Shown: one piece after another, positions 1-6,463 of the stretch | How positions within the stretch are numbered: the first letter of the stretch is position 1 | How the letters are laid out: each line of letters starts with the position of its first letter | Source of the DNA: CAXXOK01 sp036759125 | GTDB taxonomy: Bacteria > Bacillota > Clostridia > Christensenellales > Aristaeellaceae | Length of the DNA: 6,789 bases | Assembly: GCA_036759125.1 (NCBI GenBank) | Contig: DAIOVG010000150.1 | Location: 1 to 6,789, forward strand | Reading direction: 5' to 3' | Translations under genes and position numbers: made by a program | Notes under the pieces: model-generated | Databases searched by the model: none | What the model saw: only the letters and a program-made list of their open reading frames with translations | Told to the model about the DNA's origin: nothing

Positions 1-486
1 AGCCCACAAAAATATGGTTTTCACTATTTGCCTGATGAAGATTGTTTCATTTGTCCCACGGGAAAACGCCTCGAATACCATAGGCTCAATTGCAATAAGT
101 CAACGGGAAAATATCTGCGGTGTTATCAAGTACAGGACGATAGCTGTTTATCTTGCGAGAGAAGGAATATCTGTTTTGATAAAGCTGGGGTTCGTCGTAA
201 GATTTTGGCCAGCGGTTGTTACCCGGCGTTTCATCGTGGACATGAACGGATTGGTTCGGAAGAGTACTATACCATGATGCGAAAACGAAAAATATGGAGC
301 GAGGGCAGTTTCTCGGTATTGAAACGAGAACACCTGATGTCAAAAATCCGAAAGCGTGGTTTATTGTGCGCCACAGAGGAATGCCTCCTGGCGGCAATGG
401 CCTTGAACCTAAAGAGAATGGTGAAAGCCATTTTATACTCGATTTTTACTCGCCTTCATGGCAGGCATTATTTTTGTTTCGTGTGA
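1..486 (+). CDS. IS1182-family transposase, C-terminal part (5' end outside window)
   Basis: This would catalyse cut-and-paste movement of an insertion sequence. The frame is open from the first base, so the gene begins beyond the left edge; about 161 residues are visible, roughly the last third of a typical family member. Three things match the C-terminal half of IS1182-type DDE transposases. They are a cysteine cluster (CFIC at visible residues 15-18; C49, C52, C58), the run RKIWSEGSFSVLKREH with an E-(6)-K spacing (E101, K108), and the closing helix ATEECLLAAMALNLKRMVKAI. The family assignment rests on recognising these motifs, not on a search. After that helix the frame runs about 17 more residues to a TGA, a tail that may be read-through into flanking DNA. 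Because the 5' part is missing, it cannot be judged whether the element is intact. It points toward, and is convergent with, the sugar-acid operon. Confidence 0.85.
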   Translation, partial: SPQKYGFHYLPDEDCFICPTGKRLEYHRLNCNKSTGKYLRCYQVQDDSCLSCERRNICFDKAGVRRKILASGCYPAFHRGHERIGSEEYYTMMRKRKIWSEGSFSVLKREHLMSKIRKRGLLCATEECLLAAMALNLKRMVKAILYSIFTRLHGRHYFCFV

Positions 487-541
487 ATTCTCTGCTTTTT
501 TCAACAGGTCCTTCCCTTGACACTATCTGATTGTATCATGT

Positions 542-588
542 GGCTTTCGTTTCAACCCTTTGAAGAAAGATGTCTTGAAACGAAAGCC
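542..588. repeat. Perfect 14-base inverted repeat
   Basis: The arms GGCTTTCGTTTCAA (542-555) and TTGAAACGAAAGCC (575-588) are exact reverse complements separated by 19 bases. The repeat lies 55 bases after the transposase stop. It could be a rho-independent-like stem, but no T-run follows it in either direction. It could also be part of the insertion-sequence end, two abutting IS ends, or an operator. The arms contain the TGAAACGAA motif that recurs nearby. The repeat itself is certain; its role is not. Confidence 0.75.
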
Positions 589-725
589 CAAGGGTGACGA
601 AAACTGGCGAACAATGAAACGAATGGTTTTTAAGAATTCGCAGAGTCTGATAGAAAATTTTTTCTTTAAGGTTATAATAGCCCCTTCATACAATCGAATC
701 AAAGTTCGCATGCCCTTATAATATA

Positions 726-761
726 ACAATAAACCGCCCTTTTACAAGGACAGTTTATTGT
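726..761. repeat. Imperfect hairpin with symmetric internal loop
   Basis: A nine-base outer stem (ACAATAAAC at 726-734 with GTTTATTGT at 753-761) encloses a 3-by-3 internal loop. Inside that is a four-base inner stem (CCTT at 738-741 with AAGG at 746-749) closed by a four-base loop. There is no adjacent gene on either side to terminate. It may be an IS or MITE-like end, or a remnant regulatory hairpin. The pairing is seen directly; any function is open. Confidence 0.5.
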
Positions 762-939
762 ATCAATGTAGTGAAACCAAGGTGGGAAGGTTCACCTATT
801 TTGATACAATTCGTCTTCTTGAAACGAATGTAATGATAGCTTGGAACTTTCGTTTAAAAGCAAGATTTTATAACAAGGCCATCCATGAAAATATACTAGT
901 GAAAATGGAAGCCAAATCTATATATCATCAATGTTTGGC

Positions 940-1488
940 TCAATATATTATATGATTTTTAGTTAATGCTTCAATAAGCGTATCAGCTTTTAACTCCATG
1001 CTCAATTCAATGGGTGGGTTTCCCTTATTTTCCGTTACCCAATGTTCCCTATTGATAGGGCTTTTCCATGCAGATAGAATCTTTTCGATTTCTGAAGCAT
1101 TTTTCGCCTCTTTCAACAACTCTATTCCGAGAGTATTTAAGTTCTTAACGTTTTCCAGATTGGAATGTTTCGCAATGAGGTGCTCAATTATATGAATCAA
1201 CCTCAGAACGAGCAAAGTCTTTCTTCATAACCATTTCGAAGCAAAATACGACCTCAGACTGTTGAGCTTTCCGGACATAATTTCAGAGCCTATAAGGTTG
1301 TTGCCTAGATAATTGAGCTTTTTACCAGGCTCAAGAATAAATGCCTTTATAATAACTGGAGTTTTTGCAAACGTATCGGAATGCTTCGGCGCTGCTGCCT
1401 TTTTAATACTTGCGCCACATAGAACACAGCAGTTTGAAGCGCGGCGAATCCCACCCGTTCCCATCCAGTTTTGTTTATCGTAAAGCAT
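940..1488 (-). pseudogene. Unrecognised reading frame interrupted by one in-frame TGA
   Basis: On the minus strand an ATG at 1486-1488 opens a frame of 87 residues that stops at TGA (1225-1227). The same frame then continues for about 94 more residues to the stop at 940-942. The first half has a CVLCG cysteine pair near residue 21 and no other known motif. The second half is rich in K, E, L and I, helical in character, with hydrophilic stretches such as NASEIEKILSAW. The shared frame and protein-like composition suggest a single former gene broken by a nonsense change, or shifted by a nearby indel. TGA is the stop of lplA, lplB, lplD, uxaA and the transposase in this window, so recoding is unlikely. 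AGGA lies very close (3 bases) to the ATG, a poor spacing. The second half could restart from TTG at 1213-1215, but no good ribosome binding site supports this. It could equally be two short chance frames. Confidence 0.4.
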
Positions 1489-1554
1489 GGTTCCTATATC
1501 TCGTCTAGTCGGCGTTTCAATCCCATGTCTCGTTTGGCTTAATCATCTTCTGCG
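1489..1554. other. Spacer between the lplD stop and the broken gene; no terminator seen
   Basis: This is the 3' flank of the operon. Read on the minus strand it contains no stable stem followed by a T-run, so the operon transcript may continue into the broken gene, or a terminator may have been lost when the neighbouring DNA changed. The base composition turns AT-rich from about here leftward. Confidence 0.45.
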
Positions 1555-2952
1555 TCAAAGATACTCTCTTAGGTAGACCCTGGTGCCTTGTATCATCCGA
1601 TCGAAAAGCATTTTTGATTCAATGGGGCTGATTTGCATCCTAATTCCGCTGATAAATACCTTGTAAGCCAGGGTAAGGTCGCGGGCCAGCCCCGCCCGTA
1701 CGATGCCATTATCATTGCTGATATGCTGATTGACCAAGCCATTGATTTCATCCGGCAGTTTCCCCGCATAAACAGGCTGAACGCTCCGGTAGCGGATCAG
1801 CGCGTTTGTTTCCACAACGCTGCCGCCGGGAACGCCCGATACCTGTCCGGTATTGGGCATATTCACGTTGGTAACGCAAGGCGTAACGCCGCACAGCGCT
1901 TTAATAATTTTAACGCCGTCCTCGCCCGTGGTTTTAACCGGAAACTCCTTCTCGCCGGCAGCCAGCATCCGGCTTTCGGTGTTTCGCTCTTCCTGCTGCA
2001 CATTCCTGCGCCAGGACACGGGCGTCAGCGAAAACATCCACTGTTGCGCCATTTCTGGATTTTGCAGGTACCAAGCCGTTGGCAAAAACTCCACAAGGTG
2101 CCGGTCTCCGGCTGCGGCGATGAGGCTATAACGATGAAAAAGGTCGAATTTCACCCGGTTGCCGGAAGCAAAATAACTGTTGAGCCAATGCTGCGCATCG
2201 TTTTCATGAAAGCCCGTTTCTCCATACTCGTCAGCAAGCATGCGGTAAGCAGGAAACAAATCCATTCCGCCGGCACTCGCTTTGTTGATCCAGGTAAAGT
2301 GGTTAATTCCGATAACGCTGACATCCACGTCTTCGCGACGAAGGCTTTCATTATATCCACAATAGCGTTTTGCGGCTTCCGCGAGTAGCTTCTGTGTGCC
2401 GAACACCTCATGGCAGCAGCCGATAACTTTTATATCGGGAAACACCTCGTATAATGTTTTCACGCAAATGGCCATCGGATTGGTGTAATTGATAACCCAA
2501 GCGTCCGGCGCATAATCCGCGATCGCCTTGCCGATCACCTCGTACATCGGGATGGTTCGCAGCGCCCGCATCAGACCTCCCGGACCCGTGGTATCGCCAA
2601 CCGTCTGAAAAATGCCGAATTCCTCAGGCGCATGCACATCATACGCCATTTCGTCAAAGGTACCCGGAAGAATCGACACAATGACAAAATCCGCATTCGC
2701 CAGCGCTTCTTTGAGCGTTTCCTTAGTTTGAAAGCTCCAGCGGCAGCCGTGAGACTCAAAGAGACGGTTTCCGATCACCTCGTTCGTTTTCGCGGCATCA
2801 ATATTGATGTCATATAGCCGGACGTTTCCGCTGATGCTTTTCTCCAAGGCTAGATCACTCATCAACCCCCAAGCCCATCCCTTTGACCCTCCTCCGATAT
2901 ATGCCATTTGAATATCCGTGGATATTTGTTTTCGCGTACGCATACCGAACAT
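1555..2952 (-). CDS. lplD: GH4 alpha-galacturonidase, LplD-like
   Basis: An intracellular glycosidase of family GH4. These enzymes use NAD+ and a divalent metal in a redox-elimination mechanism, and LplD-type members release galacturonate from alpha-galacturonides. The 465-residue length matches the family. Visible features are the NAD-binding glycine loop YIGGGSKGW at residues 18-26, VGDTTGPGG at 118-126, and NYTNP at 155-159. The metal-binding cysteine lies in GCCHEVFG (C180, followed by H181), with the partner histidine in GINHFTW (H218). The CHEV form of the motif and the GTFDEM...VHAPEE region (97-111) fit the LplD branch rather than 6-phospho-glucosidase or alpha-galactosidase branches. 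It is the last gene of the operon, after the binding protein and a 144-base gap. The start is ambiguous: ATG at 2952 has AGGAGG only 3 bases upstream, while ATG at 2943 (M4) has it 12 bases upstream. Exact substrate length (di- or oligogalacturonide) is inferred. Confidence 0.88.
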   Translation of the reverse strand: MFGMRTRKQISTDIQMAYIGGGSKGWAWGLMSDLALEKSISGNVRLYDINIDAAKTNEVIGNRLFESHGCRWSFQTKETLKEALANADFVIVSILPGTFDEMAYDVHAPEEFGIFQTVGDTTGPGGLMRALRTIPMYEVIGKAIADYAPDAWVINYTNPMAICVKTLYEVFPDIKVIGCCHEVFGTQKLLAEAAKRYCGYNESLRREDVDVSVIGINHFTWINKASAGGMDLFPAYRMLADEYGETGFHENDAQHWLNSYFASGNRVKFDLFHRYSLIAAAGDRHLVEFLPTAWYLQNPEMAQQWMFSLTPVSWRRNVQQEERNTESRMLAAGEKEFPVKTTGEDGVKIIKALCGVTPCVTNVNMPNTGQVSGVPGGSVVETNALIRYRSVQPVYAGKLPDEINGLVNQHISNDNGIVRAGLARDLTLAYKVFISGIRMQISPIESKMLFDRMIQGTRVYLREYL

Positions 2953-2961
2953 TCCCCTCCT
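2953..2961 (-). promoter_or_regulatory. Ribosome binding site of lplD with unusual spacing
   Basis: A full AGGAGG core occupies 2961-2956. It is only 3 bases from the first ATG (2952) and 12 bases from a second in-frame ATG (2943). Both spacings are outside the usual 5-9 bases, so the true start is undecided. The later start would give a 462-residue protein. Confidence 0.6.
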
Positions 2962-3004
2962 GTCGTCTCCGTGTCACGGCGCTATACTGCCCGGCCTTTA
3001 CGCC

Positions 3005-3048
3005 AAAGTACAAGCAGGCTAAAGACAACGCCAGCCTGCTTGCACTTT
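3005..3048 (-). terminator. Long stem-loop between lplA and lplD: leaky terminator or mRNA-end stabiliser
   Basis: Arms at 3033-3048 and 3005-3020 pair over 16 bases with a single G-U wobble in the minus-strand RNA, around a 12-base loop. The 3' arm ends in ACTTT but no further T-run follows on the minus strand. As an intrinsic terminator it would therefore be weak, which suits partial read-through into lplD. It could equally protect the 3' end of the binding-protein message from exonucleases, a known way to raise binding-protein levels above those of the membrane subunits. The stem is seen directly; the role is inferred. Confidence 0.6.
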
Positions 3049-3054
3049 TTGGCT

Positions 3055-3083
3055 GCGGCAACCGGTTTGTCGCCGGTTGTCGC
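3055..3083 (-). other. Second GC-rich stem-loop after lplA
   Basis: Arms GCGGCAACCGG (3055-3065) and CCGGTTGTCGC (3073-3083) pair over 11 bases around a 7-base loop. The one non-Watson-Crick pair (3058/3080) is A-C on the minus-strand RNA and G-U on the plus strand. It lies 14 bases after the lplA stop and directly before the longer stem at 3005-3048, so the two form a tandem pair in the lplA-lplD gap. Confidence 0.5.
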
Positions 3084-3096
3084 TTAACGGGAAGTG

Positions 3097-4629
3097 TCAG
3101 TTCTGCGCCGCCTGATAGGCGGCGTTGTACTCTTCGATTATGGCTTCGCCACCTTCGGCAAGCCATTGATTGATGGCAACCTGGAACCCGGCTTCGTCCA
3201 ACTGGCCTGCCACGAACTGCGCAATCGCATCGTTAATGTTCTGGGTAAGCATCGTGCCGATTTCCGTATCTGTGTCAGAACTCAACGGAAGAACCGGATT
3301 CACAACCGCATACTGGGCCATTTCTTTCTGATCGGCATTGACGCGGGCTGTAAAGTCATCTACATCGCCAGGCAGATACAGCTGAGACGTATATCCTGTC
3401 AAGCCAAGCTGCTGGAAGGTCAGCACATCGTTCGTGATGAATGTGGAATCGTCAACCGGCAAAGCTTTGCCGTCGACCAGGTTGTAGTGCACGCCTTCGA
3501 CGCCCCAATTGACCAAGTTCTGGCCTTCGGCGCTGTCAATGATTTCAAACACTTTAAGGATGCCGCGAAGATCTGCTTCCGTTGGCAAATTGGCTTTCGC
3601 GAAAACAAACATACCGTTGAATCCACTGCCACCGGGCGTGTGTACGGCGTTATCCGTAGGCGAAATCACGGCGGAAGTGAAATCAAAGATATCCTCTAGT
3701 TTCAGATCGGGGTTTTCCTGCTGCTTTGCCTTCAGCAGTGTGCCGAAGTTGGTCAGGATTTCATCGCTGTTGCCAAAAAATACACCGCACATTTCAGACG
3801 CAACCATCTCAAAACCTTTTGCTGAAGAAATGGTTGGAAAGTCTTTGTTGAGCAGATTTTCGTCATACAAGCGCTTGAGCCATTTCATGGTATTCAGATA
3901 CGGCTCGGTCATAAAGGATGGAATCAGGGTATTTTCGGCCTGCACGACCCAGTCTTTTCCGCTGCCCATATAAATCGGCATGATATCCATGCCCCATAGC
4001 GACCCATTGGAACCCGCCGCCGTAATCAGGCCGATCGTGTCAATTTTGCCGTTGCCGTCATAATCGTTGGCGGCAAAGTTTTGAATCACGTTGTATATAT
4101 CTTCCATGGTTTCAGGTTTGGGCAGGCCGGAAGCTTCCAGCCAGTCTCTCCTGTAACAGAACGCTTTGCGGGCGAGAACACGTGTACGCGGCAGTGCGTA
4201 ATTGCGACCGTCAATCGCAGTGTTCTGCAGGATCAGCGGGCTGTAATTGGCGGAAAATACGTCAGATTCCTGGATGAACTCCGTCAAGTCCCAAAACATA
4301 CCGCCGCGTGCCGCGTTGACATAAGTGCCGTCCTTGTTTTTCAGAACCACAAACGCGTCAGGAAGCTGATTGGATGCCATCAGCACCGTCAAACGTTCGG
4401 TATAGACATCGCTGGGAACAAAGATCAGCTCAAGCTGCGTGCCTGTCAGTTCATTCAACGCTTGCCATGTGACGGAATCTTCTGTGGGGACTTCCGTTGT
4501 CCATAACGGGATCATAATGGTGTACTTGTCTCTGACATTGACGTCTTCACCCTCCGCCAGGGCGGAAAACGGCAGGAGCGTAGCAAGAAGCAAAAGACAC
4601 AGGAACAGAGAAACAGTGCGCTTTTTCAT
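3097..4629 (-). CDS. lplA: Extracellular solute-binding protein, family 1, LplA-like
   Basis: This is the exported binding subunit of the ABC importer encoded by the two upstream genes; it would capture (oligo)galacturonides and deliver them to the permeases. It has 510 residues, the size of LplA-type proteins. Residues 1-25 form a classical signal peptide (KKR, then a leucine-rich core), with a type I peptidase site after SALA (A25). There is no lipobox: the only early cysteine, C11, sits in LFLC inside the core, so it should be secreted rather than lipid-anchored. An EF-hand-like calcium loop, DYDGNGKID (189-197), is of a kind often seen in this family. The ligand cannot be read from the sequence; galacturonides are inferred from lplD and uxaA next to it. 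ATG at 4629 has AAGG 8 bases upstream. The gene is 54 bases after lplC, with an inverted repeat in the gap, and is followed by two stem-loops; a third small stem (3106-3124) overlaps its last codons. Confidence 0.85.
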   Translation of the reverse strand: MKKRTVSLFLCLLLLATLLPFSALAEGEDVNVRDKYTIMIPLWTTEVPTEDSVTWQALNELTGTQLELIFVPSDVYTERLTVLMASNQLPDAFVVLKNKDGTYVNAARGGMFWDLTEFIQESDVFSANYSPLILQNTAIDGRNYALPRTRVLARKAFCYRRDWLEASGLPKPETMEDIYNVIQNFAANDYDGNGKIDTIGLITAAGSNGSLWGMDIMPIYMGSGKDWVVQAENTLIPSFMTEPYLNTMKWLKRLYDENLLNKDFPTISSAKGFEMVASEMCGVFFGNSDEILTNFGTLLKAKQQENPDLKLEDIFDFTSAVISPTDNAVHTPGGSGFNGMFVFAKANLPTEADLRGILKVFEIIDSAEGQNLVNWGVEGVHYNLVDGKALPVDDSTFITNDVLTFQQLGLTGYTSQLYLPGDVDDFTARVNADQKEMAQYAVVNPVLPLSSDTDTEIGTMLTQNINDAIAQFVAGQLDEAGFQVAINQWLAEGGEAIIEEYNAAYQAAQN

Positions 4630-4658
4630 GAGAGTTACCTTCTTTCTTTATTTCATTA

Positions 4659-4676
4659 ATTGTCCGGTTGGACAAT
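4659..4676 (-). repeat. Short perfect hairpin in the lplC-lplA gap
   Basis: ATTGTCC (4659-4665) and GGACAAT (4670-4676) form a seven-base stem with a four-base loop, between the lplC stop and the lplA ribosome binding site. It could be an RNA processing or attenuation structure that separates lplA output from the permease genes, or a DNA operator. No T-run follows, so it is not a good terminator. Confidence 0.45.
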
Positions 4677-4683
4677 AATGCTC

Positions 4684-5550
4684 TTACCCCTTGATCGAAC
4701 CCATCAGAATGCCCTTGGTGAAATACCGCTGCAGGAACGGATATACCAGCAAAATCGGCGTAATTGTAATAATGATCGTTACCATACGGACGCTTTGCTG
4801 GGGGACCACAACTCCGACATCTATATCCTCAGATCCTACCCTTGTGGCCAGATTGATGATTTGGCGAAGCACCACCTGGATGGGCCATTTATCACTGCTG
4901 TTCAGGTATAGCGTTGCAGAGAACCAGCTGTTCCAAATGCCAACGCCGTACATGACGGCGAAAGTTGCCAGCAGCGGGACGGACAGCGGCAGTATGATGC
5001 GGGACAGGATAAAGGGATAATTGGCTCCGTCTATTTTCGCGGATTCTTCAATCTCGGCAGGCAGTGACTGGAAGAAATTGCGGAAGATGATGAGATTGAA
5101 CGTGCTGATAGATCCGGGAAGTATCAGCGACGCGTATGTATCAATAAGCCCGAGTTGGCGCACAACCATGTATGTTGGCAGGATGCCGCCGGAGAACATC
5201 ATTGTGAAAACCACCATAAACGTAATCATAGACCGTCCGTACAGACCTTGGTGTGAGAGCGGATAGGCAAACAGCACCGTCATGGCAAGGTTGAAAAGCG
5301 TGCCGGTAACGGTCAGGCATATCGAAACCAACAGTGCATGCGTGATGGTAGATGTGTTCAGCACATAGCCGTAGGCTTCCAGCGAGAACCCCTTGGGAAT
5401 GAGGATGAAACGTTCCTTCAGCAGGATTTCGGGGGGGGTGATGGACGCAATCAGTATGTAGATGAAAGGGATCATCGCCATCAATGAAACCAGCCCGAGG
5501 AAACTGTGATTGAAGATGTCAAATAGCAGGCTTGCTTTGCTTCGTTTCAT
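4684..5550 (-). CDS. lplC: Carbohydrate ABC transporter permease, LplC/YtcP-like (MalG-type subunit)
   Basis: This is the second membrane subunit of the importer, forming the translocation channel with the lplB product. It has 288 residues, normal for the family, with about six hydrophobic segments; the first covers roughly residues 16-36. The cytoplasmic EAA loop that contacts the ATPase is clear at 167-190 (EIEESAKIDGANYPF then ILP), with its conserved glycine at G175. The C-terminus GILMGSIKG is typical of LplC/YtcP proteins. The start codon overlaps the lplB stop by one base (TGATG), and AGGAGG lies 10 bases upstream, so translation is probably coupled. Codons 38-40 (Thr-Pro-Pro) are written as a run of eight C bases, a possible slippage site. 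No ATPase gene is present; Bacillota commonly supply one shared MsmX-type ATPase from elsewhere. Confidence 0.9.
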   Translation of the reverse strand: MKRSKASLLFDIFNHSFLGLVSLMAMIPFIYILIASITPPEILLKERFILIPKGFSLEAYGYVLNTSTITHALLVSICLTVTGTLFNLAMTVLFAYPLSHQGLYGRSMITFMVVFTMMFSGGILPTYMVVRQLGLIDTYASLILPGSISTFNLIIFRNFFQSLPAEIEESAKIDGANYPFILSRIILPLSVPLLATFAVMYGVGIWNSWFSATLYLNSSDKWPIQVVLRQIINLATRVGSEDIDVGVVVPQQSVRMVTIIITITPILLVYPFLQRYFTKGILMGSIKG

Positions 5551-6458
5551 CAGTAGATCCCCTCCTCGCCGGCCCGTTTCGCCAGGTAGTTGGCGCAGAC
5601 CACCAGCGCCAGAGAGATCACGGACTTAAACATGCCAACGGCAGCCGTATAGCTGAACTGCCCCTGTTCTATGCCTACAAAATAGACGTATGTGTCAAAC
5701 ACTTCGCCAACGCTACGGTTGAGGGAGTTGACCATTAACAGCAACTGTTCATATCCGGTGTCCAGAAAGCTGCCCATACGCAGAATTAGCATCGTTACAA
5801 TCACGCCAGTCAGAGACGGCAACGTTACATACCGGAATTGCTGGAAACGATTAGCACCGTCTACGCTTGCCGCCTGATACAGCTGCGGATCAATGTTCGT
5901 CAGTGCCGCCAGGAAAATAATTGTTCCCCAGCCGGATTCCTTCCAGATGATTTGCATCATCACTACCGGCCTGAAGGTGTCTTTATTTGTTAGAAAACTG
6001 ATTTTATCCAATCCCAGCAGCTGCAGGATACTGTTGATTACGCCGTCGTCCACGTTGAGAAGAATGTAGGTGATGGCGTAGACAACCACCCAGGAGATAA
6101 AGTGAGGAATATAGATAAACGTCTGCACAACACGTTTATACCTTTTGTTGACAATCTCATTCATCATCAGGGCGAAAATGATAGGAATCGGAAAGAAAAA
6201 CACAATGTTCATGATTCCCAGTATGAGAGTATTTCGGAATAATGTCCCGAATGACGGACTGGAGAAAAACCTGATAAAATACTTGATGCCGACGAATTTG
6301 CTATGCAGAAACCCAAGGTATGGCATAAAATCCTGAAAGGCCATCACCAGGCCGAACATCGGTCCGTATTTGAAGATCAGATAATACAGCAGGCCTGGAA
6401 CCATCATAAAATAGAGCCATTTCTCCCGCTTGAAATCCCGTCGAAAACTCCGTTTCAT
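5550..6458 (-). CDS. lplB: Carbohydrate ABC transporter permease, LplB-like (MalF-type subunit)
   Basis: This is the first membrane subunit of the importer, pairing with the lplC product. From the ATG at 6458 it has 302 residues. It has a basic N-terminus (KRSFRRDFKREK), then the first membrane segment (about 15-40) containing the YLIFKYGPMFG motif characteristic of LplB proteins. About six segments are present in all. The EAA loop is at 194-215 (YQAASVDGANRF then TLP). A GTG at 6465-6467 would add three residues, but the ATG is preferred because GAGGTGA sits 5 bases before it, whereas nothing suitable precedes the GTG. The ribosome binding site overlaps the uxaA stop, and the end overlaps the lplC start by one base, so the three genes are probably translationally coupled. 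Transport of galacturonides is inferred from context. Confidence 0.9.
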   Translation of the reverse strand: MKRSFRRDFKREKWLYFMMVPGLLYYLIFKYGPMFGLVMAFQDFMPYLGFLHSKFVGIKYFIRFFSSPSFGTLFRNTLILGIMNIVFFFPIPIIFALMMNEIVNKRYKRVVQTFIYIPHFISWVVVYAITYILLNVDDGVINSILQLLGLDKISFLTNKDTFRPVVMMQIIWKESGWGTIIFLAALTNIDPQLYQAASVDGANRFQQFRYVTLPSLTGVIVTMLILRMGSFLDTGYEQLLLMVNSLNRSVGEVFDTYVYFVGIEQGQFSYTAAVGMFKSVISLALVVCANYLAKRAGEEGIY

Positions 6459-6463
6459 CAGTC

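Larger units (their letters stand above)
487..939. other. Gene-poor, AT-rich stretch beside the transposase; likely IS end and decayed DNA
   Basis: No reading frame here resembles a known family. The available frames are short, lack a convincing ribosome binding site and are contradicted by overlapping frames. A plus-strand frame from about 521 to 721 has a plausible basic composition but no clear start codon and no recognisable motif. The stretch holds a perfect 14-base inverted repeat, a second imperfect hairpin, and several copies of a TGAAACGAA motif, listed separately. The insertion sequence should end somewhere in the first part, but without its left end the terminal repeat cannot be defined. 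Confidence 0.5.

Noticed and set aside
758..955. A 65-codon plus-strand frame
   Set aside because: It has no ribosome binding site or recognisable motif, its start codon falls inside AT-rich repeat-bearing DNA, and it overlaps the end of the opposite-strand frame.
1225..1227. Recoding of the in-frame TGA as selenocysteine or tryptophan
   Set aside because: Most of the clear genes here (lplA, lplB, lplD, uxaA and the transposase) use TGA as stop, no redox motif surrounds it, and no downstream hairpin of the needed kind was evident. A nonsense change is simpler.
1365..1379. Possible catabolite-response (cre) element, TTGCAAACGTATCGG
   Set aside because: It matches the left half of the consensus but fails in the right half, and it lies inside the broken gene rather than at a promoter.
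1492..1517. Possible promoter for the broken gene (TTGAAA, 16-base gap, TATAGG on the minus strand)
   Set aside because: The -10 match is weak and the predicted transcript start would fall at the start codon, leaving no room for a ribosome binding site.
1512..1544. CRISPR-repeat-like sequence beginning GTTTCAATCCC
   Set aside because: Only one copy is present, with no spacers, second repeat or cas gene, so it is a chance resemblance.
1633..2388. A 251-codon plus-strand open frame
   Set aside because: It lies wholly antisense to lplD, whose family motifs are clear, and its translation has no recognisable domain. It is a by-product of the codon use of the real gene.
3094..3699. A 201-codon plus-strand open frame
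   Set aside because: It is antisense to the 3' part of lplA, with no family motif and no convincing ribosome binding site.
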